A stretch of 7,937 bases of DNA from an uncultured Haemophilus sp. (lineage in GTDB: Bacteria; Pseudomonadota; Gammaproteobacteria; Enterobacterales; Pasteurellaceae). The notes beneath the pieces are model-generated. The model did not search any database. It was not told where the DNA came from and was given only the letters and a program-made list of their open reading frames with translations. This document shows, piece after piece, positions 1-5,421 of the stretch. The translations under genes and the position numbers were made by a program. The first letter of the stretch is position 1. Every line of letters begins with the position of its first letter. The DNA is taken from positions 1 to 7,937 of the forward strand of contig NZ_CALJRX010000157.1 in assembly GCF_937976265.1 (NCBI RefSeq), given 5' to 3'.

Positions 1-66
1 AATAAAGGTGCAACGGGTCGTCCTGTGTCTTTATTAACACAATTCTTAATTAACCAAACCAAATAA
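1..66 (+). CDS. C-terminal end of an unidentified protein (partial)
   Basis: The first frame is open from the window edge to a TAA at 64-66. It encodes the last 21 residues of a protein whose start lies outside the window. The visible tail includes GATGRPVSLLTQFLINQ, which is soluble-looking and has no membrane segment. I do not recognise the family from so short a piece. The reading is supported by the hairpin that begins ten bases after the stop, as expected for a gene end. The alternative, that this is non-coding, is less likely because of that spacing. Confidence 0.6.
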   Translation, partial: NKGATGRPVSLLTQFLINQTK

Positions 67-75
67 TTAATACAT

Positions 76-98
76 AGGGCTAACATTACGTTAGCCCT
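76..98. terminator. Convergent-gene hairpin terminator
   Basis: AGGGCTAAC (76-84) pairs with GTTAGCCCT (90-98) around a 5-base loop, giving a perfect 9-bp stem. It sits ten bases after the + strand stop at 66 and about 27 bases beyond the - strand stop at 126. On the + strand it is followed by AAAATTTT, a modest T-run. On the - strand the following bases (ATGTATTAATTATTT) are AT-rich but poorer in T. It probably serves the + strand gene and may also stop yafD transcripts. Confidence 0.7.
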
Positions 99-117
99 AA
101 AATTTTCTCAAAATCTG

Positions 118-126
118 ACCGCACTT
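118..126 (-). repeat. DNA uptake signal sequence (USS), perfect core
   Basis: ACCGCACTT on the + strand, which is AAGTGCGGT on the - strand, the Haemophilus-type uptake signal core. It lies immediately after the yafD coding sequence. The last A of the yafD TAA stop codon is the first base of the signal. AT-rich blocks follow on the - strand (GATTTT, AAAATTTT), as in the extended signal. Confidence 0.95.
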
Positions 127-977
127 TATTCCAATTCGAATTCAACTAGTAACGGATTATGATCTGACGAAGTGACCACTTCTGATGTTGCACTCACCAC
201 TTTTACGCCTCGCGTAAAAATATAATCCAGTGGATAACCTAAAAATCTAACCCGCTCATCTTGAGAGAGCGCCACTGAATCTAAGCCATATTTTTTCATC
301 AGATTATTCACTAAATTAAGACGATCTTCATTCCACGCATTAAAATCGCCAGACATAATGATGGGGCCCTGATGATTTTCAACAAAGGAAAAAATCTGCT
401 CTAACTGCGCTTGATAAGCGGAAATCCCCCATTCAAAATTAATCAAATGTACATTAATAAGCAGCAAACTATCGCCTTTTTCTAATGGAAAACTCATCAT
501 ACTTGCCACTTTGGGAATTTGTATCAATGGTTCTGCTACCCCACCACCACAATACCATTCTGGTTGCGTTTTGGTGAATGTTTTTACACCTGATAAGAGA
601 TCTTTAAAAGAAAAAGAGGACACAAAAAGTGCGGTCGAAAATGCACTTAAATTTTGATGTTGTGTCGCCTCTTGCAATAACACAAAATCAGCCTGATTAG
701 ACAATCGCGCTAAATCGTCTTGCCATCCCTTATCTTGCCCCTTATGCACATTCCAAGTGATTAAATGAAAACGAGAGCCGGTTAATTTAGGCACCAAATC
801 ACTCGCCTTGTCACATTGCATATTTAACCCTTTTTTAAAAGAGATGTAGCTCAATTTTTGTGACGTATTTAGTTGAATAAATGTGCGGTCAAAAATCGTT
901 AGATTTATAAAAAAATATCCAGTACCTAAAACCACTAACAGCAAGCCAACAGCCAAAAATCGATAGATTCTCTTCAT
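126..977 (-). CDS. yafD: YafD-like endonuclease/exonuclease/phosphatase family protein (UPF0294)
   Basis: This encodes a metal-dependent phosphoesterase-fold protein (DNase I/EEP superfamily) of the UPF0294/YafD group. Its substrate is unknown. The start chosen is the ATG at 977, giving 283 residues, because GAGGG lies just upstream. A Met 17 codons earlier (1028) would fall upstream of a likely -10 element. A hydrophobic segment at about residues 6-24 follows the basic MKRIYR, so the protein is probably membrane-anchored or exported. The EEP motifs are in order: Asn76 (TWNVHKG), Glu103 (LLQEAT), His177 (NVHLINF), Asp211-Asn213 (SGDFNAWN), Asp251 (PLDYIF) and Asp272-His273 (SSDHNPLL), so the active site looks complete. 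The run from HLINFEWG to the C-terminus resembles E. coli YafD as I remember it. It is transcribed alone, convergent with the gene at 1-66 and divergent from ytfE. The family call is firm; the physiological role is not known. Confidence 0.9.
   Translation of the reverse strand: MKRIYRFLAVGLLLVVLGTGYFFINLTIFDRTFIQLNTSQKLSYISFKKGLNMQCDKASDLVPKLTGSRFHLITWNVHKGQDKGWQDDLARLSNQADFVLLQEATQHQNLSAFSTALFVSSFSFKDLLSGVKTFTKTQPEWYCGGGVAEPLIQIPKVASMMSFPLEKGDSLLLINVHLINFEWGISAYQAQLEQIFSFVENHQGPIIMSGDFNAWNEDRLNLVNNLMKKYGLDSVALSQDERVRFLGYPLDYIFTRGVKVVSATSEVVTSSDHNPLLVEFELE
627..635 (+). repeat. DNA uptake signal sequence (USS), inside yafD
   Basis: Perfect AAGTGCGGT core. In the yafD reading frame (- strand) it is read as ACC-GCA-CTT, Thr-Ala-Leu, within FSTALF in the middle of the protein and away from the catalytic motifs. 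Confidence 0.95.
881..889 (+). repeat. Degenerate uptake signal (one mismatch)
   Basis: ATGTGCGGT differs from the USS core at the second base and is followed by CAAAAAT, a typical AT-rich flank. In yafD it falls in codons for Asp-Arg-Thr, just after the membrane segment. It may be a decayed or emerging signal, or chance. Confidence 0.4.
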
Positions 978-1000
978 GATTATTCCCTCTCTATGTTCGA

Positions 1001-1028
1001 ATAATAACACCTCATCAAAGCAATGCAA
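1001..1028 (-). promoter_or_regulatory. Candidate sigma-70 promoter of yafD
   Basis: On the - strand a TATTAT -10 hexamer (1006-1001) lies 16 bases after TTGCAT (1028-1023), a weak -35 match. Transcription would start near 994, leaving a leader of about 17 bases that contains the GAGGG ribosome site. This supports the ATG at 977 as the start and argues against the Met at 1028, which would lie upstream of the -10. The -10 is good; the -35 is poor. Confidence 0.4.
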
Positions 1029-1083
1029 CTTTCACTTTTCATGCTCATTAATACCTACAACACGGTAACTTTAACTTTTAGCT

Positions 1084-1097
1084 TTGATTTAAATCAT
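1084..1097 (+). promoter_or_regulatory. FNR box upstream of ytfE
   Basis: TTGAT-TTAA-ATCAT matches the FNR consensus TTGAT-N4-ATCAA at 9 of the 10 defined positions. Its centre, at 1090.5, is about 95 bases upstream of the ytfE start codon. It lies in the yafD/ytfE divergent region and points to anaerobic activation of ytfE. FNR-activated ytfE has been described in H. influenzae, as I recall. If the site acts at the usual -41.5 position, transcription would start near 1132. At -61.5 it would start near 1152, where TATTTT (1141-1146) could be the -10. I could not decide between them. Confidence 0.75.
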
Positions 1098-1172
1098 ACT
1101 TTGCTAAAAAAATCGTTGCATTTTCCTTTTGTTATCTTAGTATTTTACTCAACTTCTAACTCTACCATTAAT

Positions 1173-1178
1173 AAGGAG
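1173..1178 (+). promoter_or_regulatory. Ribosome binding site of ytfE
   Basis: AAGGAG lies seven bases before the ATG at 1186. It is the strongest Shine-Dalgarno sequence in the window and fixes the ytfE start. Confidence 0.85.
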
Positions 1179-1185
1179 ATTCATT

Positions 1186-1860
1186 ATGTCTTTTGGAGAT
1201 AAAAAATTAAGTGAAATCGCTGTCAGCGTACCCGGCTCAACTTCTCTACTTCGTAAATACGATTTAGATTTCTGCTGTGGTGGTTCTGATACACTTGCAA
1301 ACGCAGCGGCAGAAAAAGGATTAAATTTAGCAGAAATTGAAACTCGTTTAACCGAGCTTCAAAACAGCAAAGCAGAAAACCCAGAGGAATATTGGGTTAA
1401 TGCAACTTATCCTGAAATTATCGATCATATTTTAGTTCGCTACCATCAACGCCACCGTGAACAACTTCAAGAATTAATCGTCTTAGCGGATCGTGTAGAA
1501 AGTGTTCATGGCGATCGTGAAGATTGTCCAATGGGTGTTGCAGCTGAATTACGCAATGTCTATGAGGATTTGAGCAACCACATGATGAAAGAAGAGCACG
1601 TGCTTTTCCCAATGATCAAAGCCGGTAACTATATGATGGCGCAAATGCCAATTCGTATGATGGAAATGGAACACGCAGAACACGGCGAACATTTAGATGT
1701 ATTGAAATCATTAACAAACAATATGACACCTCCAGCTGATGCTTGCAATACATGGCGTGCGCTTTACAGCGGTATTCAAGAATTTGCAGACGATTTAATG
1801 ATGCATATTCACCGTGAAAATAATATTTTATTCCCACGTGTTATTGCTGAAAATCACTAA
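1186..1860 (+). CDS. ytfE: YtfE/RIC-type di-iron protein for repair of iron-sulfur clusters
   Basis: This cytoplasmic hemerythrin-like di-iron protein is needed to restore iron-sulfur clusters after nitric oxide or peroxide damage. The 224 residues match the usual length of about 220. The N-terminal ScdA_N domain (about 5-60) carries the double cysteine Cys30-Cys31 in DFCCGGSDTL. The hemerythrin domain (about 78-220) has all expected iron ligands: His87, His132, Glu136, His163, His207 and Glu211. All six are shifted by exactly three from the ligand numbers I recall for E. coli YtfE. The start is fixed by AAGGAG seven bases upstream. The gene is transcribed alone between a divergent yafD and a terminator at 1882-1905. 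A near-perfect FNR box at 1084-1097 suggests induction under low oxygen, when nitrite respiration can generate NO. Nothing in the protein looks damaged. Confidence 0.96.
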   Translation: MSFGDKKLSEIAVSVPGSTSLLRKYDLDFCCGGSDTLANAAAEKGLNLAEIETRLTELQNSKAENPEEYWVNATYPEIIDHILVRYHQRHREQLQELIVLADRVESVHGDREDCPMGVAAELRNVYEDLSNHMMKEEHVLFPMIKAGNYMMAQMPIRMMEMEHAEHGEHLDVLKSLTNNMTPPADACNTWRALYSGIQEFADDLMMHIHRENNILFPRVIAENH

Positions 1861-1881
1861 GCGAAAATCAATAATAAAGAA

Positions 1882-1905
1882 AAAGGGCGAAATCATTCGC
1901 CCTTT
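1882..1905. terminator. Bidirectional terminator between ytfE and the LTA-synthase-like gene
   Basis: AAAGGGCGA (1882-1890) pairs with TCGCCCTTT (1897-1905). The A1891-T1896 pair extends this to 10 bp around a 4-base loop. It begins 21 bases after the ytfE stop. On the - strand it runs straight into TTTTTCTTTATT, a good T-tract, so it should stop the leftward gene efficiently. On the + strand the tail is TTTAAATTTA, weaker but usable. It serves both convergent genes. Confidence 0.85.
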
Positions 1906-1923
1906 AAATTTAGCCTAAAACTG

Positions 1924-1932
1924 ACCGCACTT
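1924..1932 (-). repeat. DNA uptake signal sequence (USS), perfect core
   Basis: ACCGCACTT on the + strand. Read leftward, the stop codon of the LTA-synthase-like gene is TAA and its last A is the first base of AAGTGCGGT. This is the same arrangement as at yafD (118-126). AT-rich flank and then the bidirectional hairpin follow. Confidence 0.95.
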
Positions 1933-3869
1933 TATTTCTCTTCACTGCCTTTATATAAACGATTTTTATACAAATAGCTGCCAAGTAAAGCGTGCGCCAA
2001 TGCTTCTTTTTTCATTTCTTCCGGCACCTCTTTTTCGGTCAATGTATCTTTCTCTTTATCATACACATAGCCTTTTGCTTTGCTATTTGGTGTTTGGATA
2101 ACGACATCATGATTACCTTTCATTAAGGCTTGGGTTTGATCGAATTGCATAAAGGCGCGATTCGGATTCACATCTTGTGTTAAATCAAAGCCAATCATCG
2201 GATAATTACCACTTACGCCAGCAATAGAAAGCAAGGTTGTCGGCATATCAATTTGACTCACTAAACGACTGTCTCGGCGTGGTGCAACATGATCACCTAA
2301 AATTAACGCAGGAATATGGAAATGCTTAATTGGCACTAAGCTTGCCCCTGCTGCACGGGAGTCGTGGTCTGCAATCACCAAGAATACGGTATCTTTCCAA
2401 TAATTAGATTGTTTCGCTAATTTGAAGAAATGACCAATCGCATAATCCGCGTATTTCGCACTGTTATTACGGGTGGCTTTTGGTTGTTCATAAAGCTCAA
2501 TTTTACCATCCGGGAACTCGAAAGGATCGTGATTGCTCGAACTAAACACGAGGCTAAAGAACGGTTTTCCTTCATTATACAATTGGGTAAAGGTTTCGTT
2601 CGCTTTATCAAATAGATCCTCATCACTCACACCCCAAGTCGCAGTAAATTTCGGATTTGGATAATCCTTTTGATCGATAATGGTTTGGAAACCGTTACCA
2701 TAGAAGAAGCTTGCCATATTATCAAAGTGTTTTTCTCCGCCATAAATAAAGGAAGTGTTGTAACCTTGTTTGGCAAGTAAATCCGCAATGGTAAAGAAAC
2801 CACTTTGACTGTTATTCAATTTCACTACTGCACGTGCCGGAGTGGGTGTAAAGCCCGCTGTAGTTGCTTCAATACCACGAACAGAACGTGTCCCCGTCGC
2901 ATACAGATTTTCAAATAACCAACCTTCTTTGGCTAATTTATCAAATTCAGGTGAAAGTGATTTTCCACCTAACGTACCCACAAATTGTGCCCCAAAACTT
3001 TCTTCCAAAATAATGACGATATTTTTCGGTTTACCTTGGTAAGTGGCTTGGTTTTTCGTTAATGTTGGAATCTTCTCTGAAATATAATCACTTTCAGGGC
3101 GACCACGGCTGGCTTTGACAATACGTAACATTTCATCTGTATCCATTTTGCCATAGGCTTCAGAAGATGCACCTTCATCTTTAAATTGCTGTGCCGCATA
3201 AAGGACAGAATAACCAGAGTTCAATACTAGAGAATTCACTAAACCATCAGAGGAAAAGGCGACCATTGCAGGGTTAACACCACGGTGTTGGAAACTCGAA
3301 CGCGCACCTAAAAAAGCAACGGCAATCACAAGCAATGCTACAACAGGGCGCAATTTCCAGCTCATTGGGCGTAAATTTTTGACCGCATAACCCGAGAGTT
3401 TCCAATAACAGAAGAAAGCCGTAACGGTAAAAATGAGGCTAAAAATGACCGCAGTTAAATGGCCTTCCATCAACATTGAAAAGACTTCTTTCGGATAAAT
3501 TAAATATTCGATAAACAGACGGTTTGGACGGAAATCATAGGTTTCGATAAATGCAGGCGTAGCCAATTCCATAAATAGAATAAACACACTACCTAAGGTA
3601 AGCCAAATACGTAAAATCATTTTCCAAATTCGGCTATGATGAAATAGCACCGTAAATAATGCCGGCACACCAAATAAGTAGCACAAGGCCACAATGTCCA
3701 TACGCAAGCCTTGCAAAAATAATTGCCCCCATCCCGCTACCGCAGAAACGCGATCTGACTGCCAAATCGCAAGTCCAAGACGAGACAAGGTGAAAATAAT
3801 CAGATTAATGATGACGAAGAGGAAAATCGGATATAAAGGAGAACGTGTTTGTTTCATTTTGACACTCAT
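1932..3869 (-). CDS. LTA synthase family membrane protein (sulfatase fold)
   Basis: This is an inner-membrane protein with an extracytoplasmic alkaline-phosphatase/sulfatase-fold domain, related to lipoteichoic acid synthases and other phosphoglycerol or phosphoethanolamine transferases. It is 645 residues long. Hydrophobic segments lie near residues 14-36, 55-76, 85-106, 136-156 and 174-190, giving the five-helix pattern of the family. The catalytic domain starts near 282 (KNIVIILEESFG). Probable metal ligands and nucleophile by analogy with LtaS are Glu290, Thr327 (TGTRSVRG) and Asp501-His502 (IADHDS); His447 (SSNHDPF) is also present. Gram-negative cells have no lipoteichoic acid, so the acceptor is probably an envelope glycan or lipid; this is inference. 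The start is uncertain: the ATG at 3869 has only a close TAGG, and the ATG at 3857 is an alternative. TATGAT at 3935-3930 may be its -10. The gene follows maeB across a terminator and converges on ytfE. I recall H. influenzae HI1246 as the homologue. Confidence 0.9.
   Translation of the reverse strand: MSVKMKQTRSPLYPIFLFVIINLIIFTLSRLGLAIWQSDRVSAVAGWGQLFLQGLRMDIVALCYLFGVPALFTVLFHHSRIWKMILRIWLTLGSVFILFMELATPAFIETYDFRPNRLFIEYLIYPKEVFSMLMEGHLTAVIFSLIFTVTAFFCYWKLSGYAVKNLRPMSWKLRPVVALLVIAVAFLGARSSFQHRGVNPAMVAFSSDGLVNSLVLNSGYSVLYAAQQFKDEGASSEAYGKMDTDEMLRIVKASRGRPESDYISEKIPTLTKNQATYQGKPKNIVIILEESFGAQFVGTLGGKSLSPEFDKLAKEGWLFENLYATGTRSVRGIEATTAGFTPTPARAVVKLNNSQSGFFTIADLLAKQGYNTSFIYGGEKHFDNMASFFYGNGFQTIIDQKDYPNPKFTATWGVSDEDLFDKANETFTQLYNEGKPFFSLVFSSSNHDPFEFPDGKIELYEQPKATRNNSAKYADYAIGHFFKLAKQSNYWKDTVFLVIADHDSRAAGASLVPIKHFHIPALILGDHVAPRRDSRLVSQIDMPTTLLSIAGVSGNYPMIGFDLTQDVNPNRAFMQFDQTQALMKGNHDVVIQTPNSKAKGYVYDKEKDTLTEKEVPEEMKKEALAHALLGSYLYKNRLYKGSEEK
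3448..3456 (-). repeat. Degenerate uptake signal (one mismatch)
   Basis: ACCGCAGTT on the + strand (AACTGCGGT on the - strand) differs from the USS core at one base. It lies in the fourth membrane segment of the LTA-synthase-like protein, read as Thr-Ala-Val. Confidence 0.4.
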
Positions 3870-3952
3870 AAAACCTAAAGGAGTCGCTACCCTTTGATTA
3901 ATTTAAAGCACACTAATGTGCCCTTCCTTATCATAGACAGATAAAAAACACA

Positions 3953-3961
3953 AAGTGCGGT
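3953..3961 (+). repeat. DNA uptake signal sequence (USS), left arm of the maeB terminator
   Basis: Perfect AAGTGCGGT core, forming one arm of the hairpin at 3951-3992. Its partner at 3982-3990 is in the opposite orientation. Confidence 0.97.
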
Positions 3962-3981
3962 TAAAAACATCATCATTTTTG

Positions 3982-3990
3982 ACCGCACTT
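3982..3990 (-). repeat. DNA uptake signal sequence (USS), right arm of the maeB terminator
   Basis: Perfect ACCGCACTT, inverted relative to the copy at 3953-3961 and separated from it by 20 bases. The two cores pair fully in RNA. Confidence 0.97.
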
Positions 3991-4003
3991 TGAGAAAGTA
4001 AAA

Positions 4004-5278
4004 TTACGCTGCAACTAACGCTTTTAATTGTTTTTCATAAGCTGCCCAATCTGTGATTGGACGTTTTGCAACACCGGTTTCCATCGCTTTTTTCGCTACT
4101 GCAGAAGAGACTGTAAACAATAAGCGTGGATCAAATGGTGTTGGAATGACATAATCTGGACCAAAGGATAACGCACCATAACTTGCAATAATTTCTAACG
4201 GCACCTGTTCTTTCGCCAAACCAGCAATCGCACGAGAAGCCGCTAATTTCATTTCTTCATTAATCTCTGTTGCACCTACGTCTAATGCGCCACGGAATAA
4301 GAATGGGAAACAAAGTACGTTATTTACTTGGTTTGGAAAGTCTGAACGGCCTGTACAAACAATCGCATCTGGACGCACTGCTTTCGCTTCATCAGGCGTA
4401 ATTTCAGGTGCTGGGTTAGCCAATGCCAAGATTAATGGATTCTCCGCCATGTTTTTTACCATTTCAGGTTTTAACGCACCTGCTTTAGAACAACCTAAGA
4501 ATACATCTGCACCGTTAACCGCATCGGCTAATGTACGCCAGCCATTATCTTCAATCGCGTAGAATTGTTTGGTTTCATCCATGTTATCGCCACGGCCTTT
4601 GAAAATCACACCTTTAGAGTCACACATGGTGATATTTTCTTTTTTGAAACCTAATGCTCGAAGCAAGTTAGTACAAGCAATAGCAGAAGCGCCTGCACCA
4701 TTAACCACTAAACGTACATCTGCAATATCTTTACCAACAATCTCTAAACCGTTTAATGCTGCCGCACCGACGATAATTGCCGTACCGTGTTGGTCATCAT
4801 GGAATACTGGAATACCCATGCGTTTACGCAACGCTTTTTCAATATAGAAACATTCTGGCGCTTTGATATCTTCAAGGTTAATGCCACCAAATGTTGGTTC
4901 TAATGAAGCAATAATGTCAATTAATTTATCTGGATCATGTTCGTTGATTTCAATATCGAATACGTTGATGCCTGCAAATTTTTTGAACAATACGCCTTTC
5001 CCTTCCATAACGGGTTTTGATGCAAGCGCACCGATATTTCCTAGACCTAACACGGCTGTACCATTTGAAATAACGGCCACTAAATTAGCTCGCGCAGTAT
5101 AACGACTTGCCGCTGAAGGATCTTTTTCAATCTCTAAGCAAGGCTCAGCAACACCTGGAGAATACGCAAGGGCTAAATCATGTTGGGTTTCTAATGATTT
5201 GGTTGGGGTGACCGCAATTTTTCCCGGAATTGGGAACTCATGAAAATCTAATGCAGCTTGGCGCAATTGTTCGCTCAT
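4004..5278 (-). CDS. maeB: Malic enzyme, single-domain form (oxaloacetate-decarboxylating)
   Basis: Malic enzyme converts malate to pyruvate and CO2 with reduction of NAD(P), linking the C4 acids of the TCA branch to pyruvate. The start chosen is the ATG at 5278 (MSEQLRQAAL), with GGAG nine bases upstream; an in-frame ATG seven codons earlier (5299) lacks as good a site. The product is 424 residues. The catalytic domain includes Tyr39 (AYSPGVAEPC), Lys94 (GKGVLFKKFAG), Glu136-Asp137 (NLEDIKAP) and Asp161-Asp162 (HDDQHGTA). The NAD(P)-binding domain has GAGASA at 194-199 and LANPAPEI. Coenzyme choice cannot be read with certainty. E. coli MaeB continues for about 330 residues as a phosphotransacetylase-like regulatory domain. 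Here the protein stops at the domain boundary (EKQLKALVAA) and a terminator follows at once. The symbol is given for the catalytic part and by synteny. A TATAAT -10 lies upstream. Confidence 0.93.
   Translation of the reverse strand: MSEQLRQAALDFHEFPIPGKIAVTPTKSLETQHDLALAYSPGVAEPCLEIEKDPSAASRYTARANLVAVISNGTAVLGLGNIGALASKPVMEGKGVLFKKFAGINVFDIEINEHDPDKLIDIIASLEPTFGGINLEDIKAPECFYIEKALRKRMGIPVFHDDQHGTAIIVGAAALNGLEIVGKDIADVRLVVNGAGASAIACTNLLRALGFKKENITMCDSKGVIFKGRGDNMDETKQFYAIEDNGWRTLADAVNGADVFLGCSKAGALKPEMVKNMAENPLILALANPAPEITPDEAKAVRPDAIVCTGRSDFPNQVNNVLCFPFLFRGALDVGATEINEEMKLAASRAIAGLAKEQVPLEIIASYGALSFGPDYVIPTPFDPRLLFTVSSAVAKKAMETGVAKRPITDWAAYEKQLKALVAA
5211..5219 (-). repeat. Degenerate uptake signal (one mismatch)
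   Basis: ACCGCAATT differs from ACCGCACTT at one base. It lies near the 5' end of maeB, in codons for Ile-Ala-Val of GKIAVTPT. It could be chance in conserved coding sequence. Confidence 0.3.
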
Positions 5279-5322
5279 ATAAAAATACTCCATTTTCACT
5301 TAGGTTAAATAAAATTTGCGCC

Positions 5323-5328
5323 ATTATA
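5323..5328 (-). promoter_or_regulatory. -10 element of the maeB promoter
   Basis: The - strand reads GAGTATAATGGCG, a perfect TATAAT at 5328-5323. Transcription would begin near 5316, giving a leader of about 38 bases ahead of the ATG at 5278. No good -35 lies 16-18 bases upstream (ACAAAA at 17), which suggests activator help or weak basal activity. Confidence 0.6.
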
Positions 5329-5368
5329 CTCTCTTTTAAACAGAATTTTGTGACATACCGCAAAAATT

Positions 5369-5387
5369 TTACAAAATTATTACAAAA
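5369..5387 (-). promoter_or_regulatory. Phased direct repeat, possible ArcA-type operator
   Basis: On the - strand TTTTGTAA occurs twice, exactly 11 bases apart (5387-5380 and 5376-5369), about 62 bases upstream of the predicted maeB start point. Two half-sites one helical turn apart are typical of OmpR-class response regulators. TGTAA-N6-TGTAA is close to the ArcA pattern TGTTA-N6-TGTTA. The regulator assignment is inference. Confidence 0.3.
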
Positions 5388-5402
5388 ACATGAGTGAAAT
5401 CG

Positions 5403-5411
5403 ACCGCACTT
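5403..5411 (-). repeat. DNA uptake signal sequence (USS), intergenic
   Basis: Perfect ACCGCACTT in the maeB/DUF1919-gene divergent region, ending 11 bases upstream of the -35 of the rightward operon. It is not part of a hairpin. Confidence 0.95.
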
Positions 5412-5421
5412 TTGTCTTTTC

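Larger units (their letters stand above)
3951..3992 (-). terminator. Inverted-USS terminator of maeB
   Basis: Bases 3951-3967 pair with 3976-3992 in a 17-bp stem (one G-T pair at 3962/3981) around an 8-base loop CATCATCA. Each arm contains one perfect uptake signal. It begins 12 bases after the maeB stop. Read leftward it is followed by TGTTTTTTATC, a clear T-tract, so it is a standard intrinsic terminator for maeB and insulates the next gene. Paired inverted signals acting as terminators are well known in Haemophilus. Confidence 0.93.

Noticed and set aside
978..1028. In-frame extension of yafD to a Met at 1028
   Set aside because: The extra 17 codons overlap the predicted -10 and lack a ribosome site, while the ATG at 977 has GAGGG in place and starts a typical MKR-hydrophobic N-terminus.
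1418..1837. Two - strand frames opposite ytfE
   Set aside because: They lie within a complete ytfE whose iron ligands are all in place; the His-rich look of one comes from the opposite strand.
3901..3921. Terminator at the hairpin GCACA-CTAA-TGTGC (3908-3921)
   Set aside because: The 5-bp stem is short and has no T-run on either side; it is at most a minor structure in the leader of the LTA-synthase-like gene.
3870..4003. Frameshifted remainder of the malic enzyme PTA-like domain
   Set aside because: The region is only 134 bases, holds a strong terminator and a leader, and shows no coding similarity to that domain in any frame.
5279..5299. In-frame extension of the malic enzyme to a Met at 5299
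   Set aside because: The ATG at 5278 has GGAG at a fair distance and begins the usual malic enzyme N-terminus MSEQLRQAAL; the seven extra residues look unrelated to the family.
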